This document shows positions 1-11,283 of a DNA stretch of 64,000 nucleotides, piece after piece; positions within the stretch are counted from its first letter, which is position 1; every line of letters begins with the position of its first letter. The notes beneath the pieces are model-generated. The model saw only the letters and a program-made list of their open reading frames with translations, made no database searches and had not been told where the DNA came from. Source of the DNA: Hormiphora californensis (lineage: Eukaryota > Ctenophora > Tentaculata > Cydippida > Pleurobrachiidae); NCBI GenBank assembly GCA_020137815.1, contig CM035362.1, forward strand, positions 956,605 to 1,020,604, in the 5' to 3' direction. The translations under genes were made by a program, and so were the position numbers.

Positions 1-1780
1 TCTCTCTCTTCCTCTCTGCATAGGTACCTCTTTCTCTCTTCTGCTTAACTTTCGGCTATCTCTCTTTCTTTTAGTACACTGTACATACTGCTTTTTCTTT
101 TATCATAAATTCATGCATGCTGGCTAGAATTCATGGAGAGGAAAAAGAGAGAAAAGTGAGAGAGAGAGAAAGAGAGAGAGAGAGCGAGAGAGAAAGAGAA
201 ATAGCCAACATAGTAAGATGGTAGCAAGGCATGGTAGCAAAAAGACAAATGCGTTCACTTGGTAGTTGGGTATGTCATCATTGGTTCGAATTGCAACACT
301 GAAACCTCATGATCTTCTGAGGCTGAATTCCTTTGAAAAGGGAAACACATGAGGGGTTGGGACAGGTACTGTTCCTTTTTCAGAAACTGCCCCGCCCCTA
401 AATCAATCATTGACAGGTTCCACTGTCTCTGATAGTGCAGCGGCCACTGTTATAACCTGTCAAATGTGCTGTCGCAAGTCTCAAGTTGTCTTGCTCGGCC
501 CTATTCCCCGTCTCAACTAGTCATAGATGGAAGCCTCCTTCATTCTTTAGATCCCCTTGCTCAATATGTTATAGATCGGGGTCCCAATCCTAGGTCACAG
601 GTATTAAGATACTGCGTAATGAATAGGGAGACGCCGATCTCCCAGGCATCTCTGTTATCATTTTATTTCCCAACCCATTCTTCCATGATTCTGTGCCAAT
701 GTGTCCAACTCTCAAGTCTCAAGTCTAGCGAGAGTGTTGTATACCATCACTTTTCCGCCGACAAAAGAGTGTGTATGAGTGTGTGTGGGGGGAGCCAAAT
801 TAGGTTTAGGTTGTTAGAGTAGGGTGCAAGGAAGGCGATGAGAGAGAAACCCTTGAAAGAACCTAAAAATATCCTAAGAATCCCAAACAATGCTAGAACA
901 CACTAGATTTGTAACAAATTACTGGCTGATTTAACTGCCCAATTTTCGTTTTTCTACTGTATAATTTCAGTTAATTATCATAACAGTCATTTCATGTTGG
1001 TATTATGGAGGAGTGAGAGAGAGTTCCCCTAAATATCGATGAAATATCTTTTGGAGAGAACGCGATCTTCATGACCGGGTTATGGAACTGAATACACAGG
1101 GTTAAAAATGAAGTGGGTTTAATTACCAGAGAGTGAAGCTTTTAGAAATTCATTCAATGATCTCGAATATAAAATACTCCCTCTTCTTTGTTGCTTTTAA
1201 TATCTCTCTTTCTTCCTCTCCTCTCTCTCTATCACCCCTCTCTCTCTATCACCCCTCTCTCTATCACCCCCTCTCTTTCTCCCATATCTCATTTGGGTCC
1301 ATATTAGGTTTTTTAGTTAACATTGACGGTTTTATAGTCGAGTAGAGAATACAACCTGATAATTGATATTGAACTGGCAGTATCTAAATGGTGATCCCAT
1401 AGTGATAGATACCTATAACACATTATAAGTACTAAGTAGGTTGGTTAATAATCATGGTTAATAAATCATCAAGTCGATACTTATCCTGTTAATGACTTTT
1501 AGCTAAGTTATGTCAGCTAAAAGCTGATTGGCCAATTACATGACAACTTTGTAATTGTTCATATATTTAGTTCATATATGAACAAATGGAGATATGCCAA
1601 AGAACCTCCGAGAAAGAGGGAGAATTTAGATAGAAATATGATAGAAAAATGATAGAGAGAGGGAGAGAGAATGTTATATCCATTGATGCTCGCTGCAGTA
1701 CACACGGACAGACAAATCACGAGGTTTACACTGCCACCAGTGACATCGTGTGATCTAACACAGAACTGTCATTACCACCA

Positions 1781-1872
<92 letters not shown>

Positions 1873-2241
1873 TCTCCCATCTCTCTCTCTCTCTCTCCCT
1901 CTCTCTCTCTCACTCTAATTCTCTATATATATATATCTCTCTCTCTCACTCAATTTCAATTTGACAGTGCTTTTACTCACCTGCTTATTCATTCAAGAAC
2001 TAATGAAGTAGCCGACAGTGGTCAAAATTAGGGCGTGTGTGTGAGTGGAAGAGAGAGAAATGGGATGACAGGACGAGAGAGAGGAAATTCAAGGAAAACA
2101 CCCGATACTATTTATCCTAATCATAGCTAATGATTAACATTGCTAATGAATATATTATCTTCCCCCGTCTTCTACCCCAGATCTGTATCTCCACGTCCCC
2201 ATAATTCTCACTTTCCTAACCCCCCCTCCTCCCCCACACAG
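1..2241. other. Non-coding stretch upstream of first visible INTS6 exon
   Basis: I recognise no exon here. The first visible INTS6 exon begins mid-protein at 2242, so this stretch is probably intron of that gene, with the N-terminal exon(s) (start of the VWA domain) lying before the window. It holds GA-rich runs near 155-190 and a long CT microsatellite at about 1782-1915. The short open frames here show no family resemblance and are probably chance. Confidence 0.6.
1782..1915. repeat. (CT)n microsatellite
   Basis: A nearly pure CT dinucleotide run of about 90 bp, followed by interrupted CT tracts. It is one of many GA/CT runs in this window and lies in the presumed INTS6 intron. Confidence 0.95.
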
Positions 2242-5200
2242 GTTGGTTGGAGAGATGTGTCACGTGACCCGACCCCCACCACATTCTTTAGAGAGGAGCT
2301 CTCCAAGTTGGTAGCGACCAGCATGACAAACCTTGGTGCAGCGCTTAAAAATAGTCTGGATCTGCTGAATGTGCACCGGGTCCAGAATGGTCTGGATAAC
2401 TATGGACAGGTTAGTGATCCCCCTAGTAGCTACATGTTAACATGGACTCTAGACTAGAGCAATGAACATGTTAAAACCTGAAGAAGAGATTGATGTGCTG
2501 GCAAGCGCACATATTGTTGCCACTTTTCCCCGTCTTCGGACGATTTATACTTAGATCGAGAGAGAGAGTGCGAGATCTTAATACTTATAGAGAGAGTGCG
2601 AGATTTCACTTTTCACCCCCTGTACTGTAGCAGCACACTTGAGACATGATGCTGCATATATACATATGATGTCAGAATATACTGAGTATACTGGATACAA
2701 ACCCATGTGTACTAAATATATCCGGCCATAATTCTATCATTCTATCTCCCCTCCTGTTACACGCACGCAGTGTTTCTGGCAAACTTCCAATTTCCAATGT
2801 GTCGTAACATCCTTGTAATTGTGCCTAATTTGGCGCATGTTCTTAAATGAAGCTATTCGTCATGCTCTAGAACTAAGTGACCAAATTTAATCCTCTTTTA
2901 TAAGTTAATTTAATCCTCTTTTATAAGTTTTACCTATCACCTTTTTAACCCCTCATTATGATTGATTTTACATGACTGATGATCTAACACTTCCAGGGTC
3001 GCAACCCGTTCCTGTTGGAACCCGCTATCGTTGTGATAATATCCGATGGATGCAAGTTGACCAACACCCAAACCGTTACCGACACTGTATGTACAATTAT
3101 TTGTTGTGTTGGGGAGGGGACAAAGCGAGAGGGAAGATATAGAGGGAGTGGAGAGAGGGGGGAGGTAGGACATAGAGAGCGTAGTACAGAGATATTGGAG
3201 AGAACTACTGCACAAAAAGAGAGGGGAGAGAGAAAGACACAGAGAGAGATGGTAAGGAGAGAATGAGAGAGGGGGAGAGAGAGATGAAGAAGAGAATGAG
3301 AGAGAGGGGGAGAGAGATAGAGAATGGTATGTCCCACGTTTACGTTGCTGCAGCGTGAGAGGGGGTAGCAGATCGGCTATCAATTTAGCGAGTAGGCTTC
3401 TCTCAGTTCAGCTACGCGCGCGGCTCCTCTCTCTATAAAAGCAAGCCACTGTCAGCCATTCCAACTACTGAAATGCTGTACTCTCCTGCGCCGCGCATAG
3501 TAAGCTTTGTTTTGGCGCTGACAAGGGCTTCCAATCATATCCTGTCGGTAATTACTAATTATAGCATTAATTTGACTTAAATCATGGGTGGCGATATGAA
3601 TAATTAATTAAATAAATCTCATTTTCAGTTAACCCTACCAATGAATTCAACTTTTCCCGGATGTGAACTGACAAAAGATCCCTTCCGATGGGATCAACGG
3701 ATATTCTCTCTTGTTCTCCGATTTAAAGGGAACGTTGACAATGACTTTGTGGAAAATGTCCCCTTTGACAGCCAGATTAATGCTATGTGTGAGGTGACCG
3801 GAGGTACGTGGATCTTGGAAACTCGTGTGACGTCACAACTCAAAACTTGTGACGTCACATGTTCGTCACGAACTGTTGAAAATGAAAAGTCTCATTCAGC
3901 TGACTATGAAATTTAATAACCTGTTTTTTACTCTCTTTAAATTTAATCCCTTCTCGGCAGGTCGATCGTATGCAGTTGCCACGAAGAAGTCCCTATTTCA
4001 AGCCCTTGAATCAATAAACACTAAAATTCTGAATGGTGTGGTCCTGCACTTTGAACATCTAGAAGGAGAGAGGAACCTGGCAGCCGAATGTAATTGGAGG
4101 ATAACAAAACGAATGATAATGGTTAACAAATCCAATCCAAATCAGTTGGCTCATTGGCCCATACCTGAGTGTTTCTGGCCATCACGGGACAGCAGGCCTA
4201 TCAGGACCGCTCTACCTATCATACACTTTAGGTAATACAATCTCAGAGTTGTTCTAGTCTGTTTAGTCTAAGCCCTCGCTTCATTCCCCTAAATACAAAT
4301 AAATCTTAACTAACCAATCTCTCTATAACCCCACAGTTCTGAGAGTCGTCGTGTGAATGTCATTGAGAACCTCCCCTTTGATAAATATGAGCTGGAACCC
4401 TCACCTCTAACCCAGTACATATTGGAGTTGAGACAGCCTAATGTATGCTGGCAGACATTTGTTAAGAGCAGTGGTAGAGATAAACGTAAGTTCAACAGCT
4501 CCAGATTTATAGTTCTTGATAACCAATCAAGCAGTTGTGTAGTGTCTCCCCACCTCAATTATATAGCATTTTAATGCCCGATGGTTACAGCTATCTCTCC
4601 CTTGTCCCTCCAGTACTAAATCTCACAACTATCTCACTCCTAAAGTCCACAATCTCAACTATCCCCCCCCCCTATAACACCCCCCCCCCCTCAGTACTTA
4701 AACCGTTTGGATACCTGAAAGCCAGTATAAAAGGGAATGCAGTGAACCTCTTTGTGATGCCATACAACTACCCAGTGTTATTCCCCCTTCTTGAGAGTCT
4801 GATTCGGGAACACAAGCTGCACCCTAACAGTCACTGGCTAGACGAGTTTAAAACTTATCTCGCTAACATTCCACTATACTACCATGCTGTAAGTAGATTG
4901 GATTAGAAGGATTGTTATGTACTACCGGGGGGGGGGGGGGGGGGGGGGACATGTTAATTGTTAATAAATCACCTCTTTTTTCGATTTTGTTAATTAACGT
5001 TAATTAACAAAATTAACAAAATTAACAAATGCTAAAAGACTGTTCTTATCGGTTGATAATACGACTTTAACTGGTTTAATTTTATAGTTTAATGACTTAC
5101 CTAACACATATATACCCAAACAAGGCCTCTTCTGGTAACCAAAGTCCGACATAAAGGTTTTTTGGCTCAAAATCGATAAAATCCAAAAGTTACAAATATT

Positions 5201-8200
5201 TCAATTTAGCGTATAAAATCTCACTTTAACGTAATTTTTTCATAGATAATCGATTCTTTTAACGAAAGAAGATGATGTACAACGTTTCTGTTGGAAAAAT
5301 AAATACAATTTTTCAAAAATCAATTTTTTGGTCAAAGATTGAAAATTTGCTTCGCTACAAATCCTTGTGTTTTTTTAGAAAAATTGATTTTTGGGATATT
5401 TTTGATTTTTAGGTAAATTCATGAGTCTTAATTAGGTTTTAGAGTTGGAAAATGTGAATTAGGGTCATTTGACTTCAATTGTGGTTTAGTTTAGCTAGTT
5501 TTATTAAAAGGTACACAATGGAACAAATCGCTGTAGAAAAGCCGTAGTAGAGGTAGTATGGGTATGCAAATCGTGCAAAAGGAACAACTTTGCTCGCAGA
5601 ACAAGTGTTTAATACCAAAAACACGTGCTAAAGGGGATTTAGATGGCATAAATGGCATTTGTTAACGTTTGTTAACTTTTTGTTAATTTTGTTAATAAAT
5701 CACCTGTTTTCTCGATGTTAATATTAACAAAGTTAACAAAATTAACATGTCCCCCCCCCCCCCCCCGTACTACCAGACCCTTTTTCGCTATGCTAAATGT
5801 AGAGCCCGGGAAAGGGAGCATGGAAGTTAGGGTCATTCAAAGTGGGATTGTATGTTCTAATTTCTAAACCACAATCTAACCCATTATTTCCCAGCCGCTA
5901 AAAGTGGCCCTAAAACGGATGGGTCTACCCGGACCCCTGTTATCACTGGTCCCTGAAGGTGCGGACCTATTCCACAACTACCTGAAGCAACTGAAACTAT
6001 CTGCCAAGACTCGAGCTACTGAGTAAGTTGTATTTGTGATTCTTGAATCAATTGATCTGTAATCACGAGAACTGCCCGATAATCAAACAAATATTCTAGT
6101 TCCTCAGCTCACACATTCTCTCTATTCTCAGATACCTGGATGCGATCCGACCCAAGACAGTGTCAACACTTAGATCTTCCTCGACCTCACGTAACTGCAG
6201 CCGATATTCTGAGCGAGAGAAACCAAAGTAAATGCAGTATAAACAGCAAAACTGTAAGTGTTCATTCAACCACTCTTACGCCTAATTTTAAATTGACTAC
6301 CTCTTCCCTTGCTCTCGATGTTATACGAGACACCAGGAGACAAGTATCATGGTTTAGTTTGACGTTTCCTATTCCTCACAGGTGTGTGAAGAGACTGGCC
6401 TCTACAGAAATCCCTACGATATTCCGGTATCCCAGTTAAGGGCCCAATTATCCCAAATTAGGAGGGAGTTAGGAGTTAGTACCCAGAGGGCTCCTACTAA
6501 CACTACCGGGGACCGACTAGCAGGTGAGTTTAGAGTGGTTTAGAGTTGGTACTGTCAATTATAGTTAGTTGTCTGTTCTATGAATCAGTCGTGTGTCTGA
6601 CTGTACACACAGATAAGAACAGCCCAAGAAAATAAAGGGTTTCGCCCCCGTTTCTTTTTCAACAAGCTATTGAATTCCCCCCCCCCCTCTCCAGATGCGA
6701 GAGCGAAGTTGAACCTGCCCAACTCTAAGATGGGTGATTACCAGGAGGTTCTGGCAAGGGCACTACGTCCTGTTGATGTCTTCCAACGAAACACAATGTT
6801 CGGCAACCCTTACAAACTTGGAAACAGCGGCTCAAAGGTGGGTGTCTTTTTCTGATAATCCTCTCTCTTGAAACTTACTAACCTAGCTAGAGCCTAGATT
6901 TTCTGGTTATCCTTATATAATTCTCCCTGGTTCCCTAATCCCTAAATCCCCTCTAACATCCTGCCCCACCCTTTACAGAAGCCAATGATGATGATGATGG
7001 TAGCTGATGAGGCGCAGGTAGACGACATCTCCCAGAACAAGCTAACTAACAGACGCAGACAACTCCCTCTCAAACCCTACCTCGCACCCTCACCGCCAGT
7101 TAACCATGGTGGTGCCACAACGCCCCCTCCCTCCTCGCCACAGCTAACACCCCCTAACACGCTCCCATCACCTGTGGAGCACATGGAAGTGCACAGCCCA
7201 CCCCAACCACCAGTCAGCAGTAAGTGAAGGGAGTTAGCTGTGTCTCGTGGACAAATCTTTCATTTATTCCCTTGCCCCATATTACAAACGACGGTTTGTG
7301 AAGTCTTGGACTTGACACCCAGTTATCCCACAACTAACATATATAATTCCAGTTCTAACACCCCTATCTCTCTCTCAGCACCGCCACTGGTATTTGATAA
7401 GCGACCTGCACCACCACCAGTTCCAGTTGCCCCACCTCCCCCTCAGCCACTCTCAATACCAGATGGAATGCCTCTAAAACTCCGACAACCCTCCCCTAAG
7501 ACAACCAACCCCACACCCTTCTTTTCACCTACTGATACAGACATCGCAGCAGCAATCGGTAAGTGCAGATCCCAACCTCGGAGTTACTTATGTTAAAACT
7601 TACACGGATACCCGGGGTGATTCACCCCATCCATTACCTCCCAACTACCCCGCCTCTAACCACCCTATTACCTCACATCCAACCTCACCTCTATCGACTA
7701 ACCGCATCTAACCACAACCTCCCTGTACAGGTAGCGGTAACAGTAACGGTGTTTCCTCCGACAAATCCTCCCCTGCCACTGGGGCCACCACAACCACTCC
7801 AACCACTGGACACGTGGTTAAGAAACAGAAGACCAGTGTTAACCCCACAATAAACCCGAGTCTGAAGGAGAGCTTTATGAAGTTCAGTGGGAAGGATAGT
7901 TTTATTGACAAGAAGGGAATTGTGGATACATTCAGTGGTGTGCCTATTGGAACTGGAGATACAAACGGGACTAACAAAGATAATGTGAGTTGATTGGTTG
8001 GTTACCCGTCGGTTAGATGATAGCTCAATTAGGCCAATTTCTCAGTCAAACTATTCCTATGTTGTCTAGATTGTACCCGTCCCACTTCAATTCTCGATCT
8101 CTCAAGTCAATGAATGATGTCAAATAATTCATCATCCCCTCAGGGTCGTATAACCACGACAACTGAGGAGGCGAAGACAGTGAAGAAGAAGAGTAGTAGT

Positions 8201-8795
8201 GTGGGGGGTGCCGATGCTAAAAGAGAGAACAAGAGGCTGAGAAATAATATAACCAAGGAGTTACGGAAACCGGGCCAAAGTAAGTAGTTGTTACGGAAAC
8301 CGGCCATTATACCTTGGTAACGCAGTTACCCCTCCCTTACCAGGGCGTGAAGGTGTTATTTCGTAACCAACATTACCGGGATTTCGCTAAGTATATCCTA
8401 GAATGGTATTGTTATTCCCTTGGCATGTTCCTTGCCTGTCAGCTCTCACACCGGGCCGAAGGCCCGGTGTGAGCTTACGCGAGCCCGAAGGGCGAGCGTA
8501 AGCGAGCTGACAAGGCGCTTAAAGTGCCGAACAGACAGACTGCGTAGCATGGCAATTATTCCCCCTCCTCACTCTATTCTAACTTCTAACCCCCTCCTCA
8601 CTCTAATCTATTCTAACCCCCTCCCTCTCCTCCCCAGACTACGACCAACTGTTTTCCCTGCTCGGTCAACTCAAAGGGTCGGGAGAAATGAAACGAACCT
8701 TTGTGGATGATGTCATTACAGATGCCCAGAAATTCAAGAAAAGAGCCCTGATTGAGAGGTTAAAAACATGGCAGAAAGAGATCAGGGACCGGTAG
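2242..8795 (+). CDS. INTS6: Integrator complex subunit 6 (3' part, N-terminus off window)
   Basis: INTS6 is a VWA-domain subunit of the nuclear Integrator complex, which cleaves snRNA and other Pol II transcripts. Exons seen: 2242-2409, 2997-3086, 3629-3803, 3961-4231, 4337-4485, 4695-4888, 5895-6022, about 6132-6253 (uncertain), 6382-6523, 6695-6837, 6979-7219, 7379-7558, 7731-7984, 8144-8279, 8638-8795. Diagnostic stretches are GRNPFLLEPAIVVIISDG in the VWA core, ELTKDPFRWDQR, LPFDKYELEPSPLTQ, FGYLKAS followed by NLFVMPYNYPVL, and FGNPYKL. The conserved C-terminal domain ends TDAQKFKKRALIERL. The middle is Pro-rich. All junctions keep frame except around 6132-6253: the frame carried from the upstream exon stops at 6229-6231, while the next exon needs another phase. 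This may be a missed microexon, an indel or an unusual splice. The start of the gene is outside the window. Confidence 0.93.
4927..5766. mobile_element. Non-autonomous DNA element with poly-G/poly-C ends and 8-bp target duplication
   Basis: The left end is a run of about 22 G followed by ACATGTTAATT. The right end is the inverse, AATTAACATGT followed by about 16 C. The element is bounded by perfect direct repeats GTACTACC at 4919-4926 and 5767-5774, an 8-bp target site duplication. Subterminal DNA repeats TTAACAAAATTAAC-type motifs on both sides. There is no coding capacity, so it is a MITE-like element. An 8-bp duplication fits the hAT, P or Merlin superfamilies, but I cannot choose from sequence alone. 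It sits in an INTS6 intron. Confidence 0.8.
8438..8511. repeat. Cruciform: two hairpins enclosed by an outer stem
   Basis: The outer stem GTCAGCT pairs with AGCTGAC. It encloses one hairpin with a CTCACACCGGGCC arm and a GAA loop, and a second with CTTACGC plus GGGC-type pairing, also with a GAA loop. It lies in the last INTS6 intron. GAGCTGAC/GTCAG-type fragments recur near 9620, 23470-23560 and 27130, so it may be one member of a small hairpin family. Confidence 0.7.
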
Positions 8796-10065
8796 CACAG
8801 TGGGACATTAGACTCATCTCAAGACTGAATATTAATATAATAAGGGTTACCTCTTGCTCAGATATATGATAAGTTTCTACCAGGATCTGATCCCCTTCCC
8901 CTGATGATCGATATATTGAGGGGACTGGTTCTCCTTATCAAATATCGGGGGAAGGGAAAGAGATCCTGACTATCAGATGACAGATGAATATGTTGTTAAT
9001 ACACGTCAGTTGATAATACGGCACTAAAGAACAGATTTATCGGCCTCCCTTGCACCTCCCTTAATCTCCCTGTCTGGCGCCGCCGACCCCATCTGAGCGC
9101 ACTGTCGAGAATCAAATTGGGGTATGGGCGCCGCCATACAGTAATCTCCTAAAGACGTCCCAACTAGGGAATTATAATATATGCACTGCCCGGGAAGTCA
9201 TACACCGCCAAAATAGTGTGTCACTGAGTCACTTTTCTGATAGTAGATTTCGTCTCTGGTGGTTTATCTATTATAATCTCCCAGCTGGACGTCTTTCGGA
9301 GACGTCCCCGAAGGGGCAAGGGAGGCCATAATAGAGGGAGATGGACTGTGAAGTATTTATACTTTTTAGCTTGCCCCCTTGCCCCTGAAAATTAAGATGT
9401 CTATCATATTTATTGCGTGTAAAGAGTTACAAATCAGCAATTAAAGAATTAAAATAATTAGGGTATGGAATTTGTGCCATTTTCAACTTGTTTCCTAGAA
9501 GAGAGAATATAATAATGGATCTATAAATATCACATGTTTTTATCTCTTGTGTTTACACGACTGATCGAAGTTAAATTATTTAACACGAGTTTTTACGGCA
9601 CTTTGCAAAGTGCTTCGTGAGCTGTCAGGCCAATGCTCTGACCACAGTTCTCGCGCGCTCCGTTTGAGAGAAACGAGAATGGGTCAGGCCAATGCTCTGA
9701 CCGTTCGTGAGAGAGAAGGGGATGAAATAATACTCGCCTGGTGCAAGCTATGCATACAATGTGAATGTCACTGACAGATTGAGAGAGCGATTGGGTGAAG
9801 AATCAAAATAAAGATTTGTACCGGGTGGCGGGTTTAAAGCCTGATGTATAACTAATAACAGTGACGTCATGAATCTCTGAATCGTTAGATAAATTGCCAC
9901 ATTGCAAGATCTGAGGCATATCGAGTACATACTATGATGTTGAGGGGTCTATAATATCGAGGAAGCTGTGTAAAATGTTTGGGATAATATCTGTGAAATG
10001 TTTTGTAACATATCTCCCCATTTTCCTCAATGACAACTAAAAACTAAACTGTTTTACTTTGTATA
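8796..10065. other. Intergenic DNA after INTS6, no gene seen
   Basis: I see no exon. The stretch contains the INTS6 3' untranslated region and foldback sequences. Around 8883-8978 there is an imperfect inverted pair (GGATCTGATCCCCTTCCCC against the inverse of GGGGAAGGGAAAGAGATCC). Two perfect copies of GTCAGGCCAATGCTCTGACC lie at 9624-9643 and 9683-9702, each itself partly palindromic. Confidence 0.6.
9041..9329. mobile_element. Foldback element
   Basis: The ends GGCCTCCCTTGC and GCAAGGGAGGCC are inverted. A second inner inverted pair lies at about 9147-9180 and 9272-9303 (AAAGACGTCC against GGACGTCTTT). There is no open frame. A segment at about 9070-9130 (TCTGGCGCCGCC, then CAAATTGGGGTATGGGCG, then GCCATACAG) recurs at 11225-11278, directly next to the satellite. 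Confidence 0.7.
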
Positions 10066-10964
10066 TTAGGTCATCCAATATTTATCTGGACTTGGTTATT
10101 GTGAGAGAACGGTATCAGATAGAGCCAAGCGGCCGGTTTTAGCGTCTTCCTTGGACATTTTTGGGTTGGACTAGCATGGTGGCAGCCTTCACATGCCTGT
10201 TCTATGGTCTCACAGGCAATGAGTTTAGGCATTACTCCAGTTGCCGCTTTACGCAAGAATAAACTGTGGCACTATGGAAGATTGAATATGTCATGGCATT
10301 TTGTCTATTGGGAACAGATGATCGGTTTGACCGTTGTTCCTAGATCAATTTTAAAGCCCGAACACGATGCAACCATAATTGAAGCTTTTACATTCCATCT
10401 TCACTCTCAAAAATTGGCTTTTTGCCAAAATTTCGTCTTACGCACTTAATGCCCGTTTTTGTACGTTTTAGACGTCTAAATGACATGAATCGAACGTTAA
10501 ATGTTAGCTAGTACAATTTTCTAGGTCCAATGTGAGTTTTATTACGATCAATCAATGGATACTTAGCTCATGGCGGCTTTTTTCAATACATGAGTAAAAA
10601 GTTCAGCTTATCCAAACCTTGCGAAAATCACTTCCAAGTGCTAGAAATTTTATCCAAAAATTTCAGGAAGGTTCATGGAATACCTCAAGCCATTTGATAA
10701 GACACGTATAGGGTTAAGAACCGTCCAAATTATCCGGAAGTAGGTCTAATTGGTCCAAAATTGAGTTGAAAAATGGCGTAAAGCGGCAACTAGAGTAATG
10801 CCTAAACTCATTGCCTGTGAGACCATAGAGCAGGCATTTGAAGGCTCCCACCATGCTAGTACAACCCAAAAATATTCGAGAAAGACGCTGGAACCGGCCG
10901 CTTGGCTCTATCTGATACCGTTCTCTCACAATAACCCAGTCCAGATCAATATTGGATGACCTAA
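10066..10964. mobile_element. Mariner-like long-TIR MITE, copy 1
   Basis: The element begins TTAGGTCATCC and ends GGATGACCTAA, flanked by TA on both sides, the target duplication of Tc1/mariner elements. The terminal inverted repeats are about 190 bp each, far longer than usual mariner ends. Inside is AT-rich DNA with no transposase frame. A second copy lies at 32136-33042 in opposite internal orientation. Confidence 0.88.
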
Positions 10965-11045
10965 TATTTCAATCTGTTGTCCCAGTCAAATCGAGGCGGC
11001 ACCGCCAGACAGCACATCTTGTACTTGTACTACAAGTTGTAGGAT

Positions 11046-11127
11046 GACGGCATGTTGATGTTGCGACACACAGTGACACAATACCGATACGGTAGTGTGA
11101 CTGTGTTGCGACATCAACAATGCCGTA
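11046..11127. repeat. Inverted repeat (~38-bp arms)
   Basis: The segment GACGGCATGTTGATGTTGCG is followed about 40 bp later by its near-perfect inverse CGACATCAACAATGCCGT, with a short loop near CCGATACGG. It lies between the MITE and the satellite. Words such as AATGCCGT and ATTGCCGT recur, rearranged, in the spacers at 16424 and 17271. Confidence 0.75.
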
Positions 11128-11283
11128 TTGCCGTGCAGTAGTGACTACCTGCAAACCGGGGCAGGTATAATAGCCAATGGTCTACCCTGCAGTAACCTGT
11201 CTGTTTTGATTCCGGAACAGATCTGTCTGGCGCCGCGACGCCGTCTGATAATCAAATGGGGTATGGCGCCGCCATACAGGAAC

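Noticed and set aside
466-822. 118-codon frame near the window start as an INTS6 N-terminal exon
   Set aside because: It shows none of the VWA domain start and lacks suitable splice phase to the exon at 2242.
8438-8511. tRNA gene (cloverleaf-like fold)
   Set aside because: It has only two hairpins within a stem, no T-loop TTCRA or A/B box pattern and no anticodon arm geometry.
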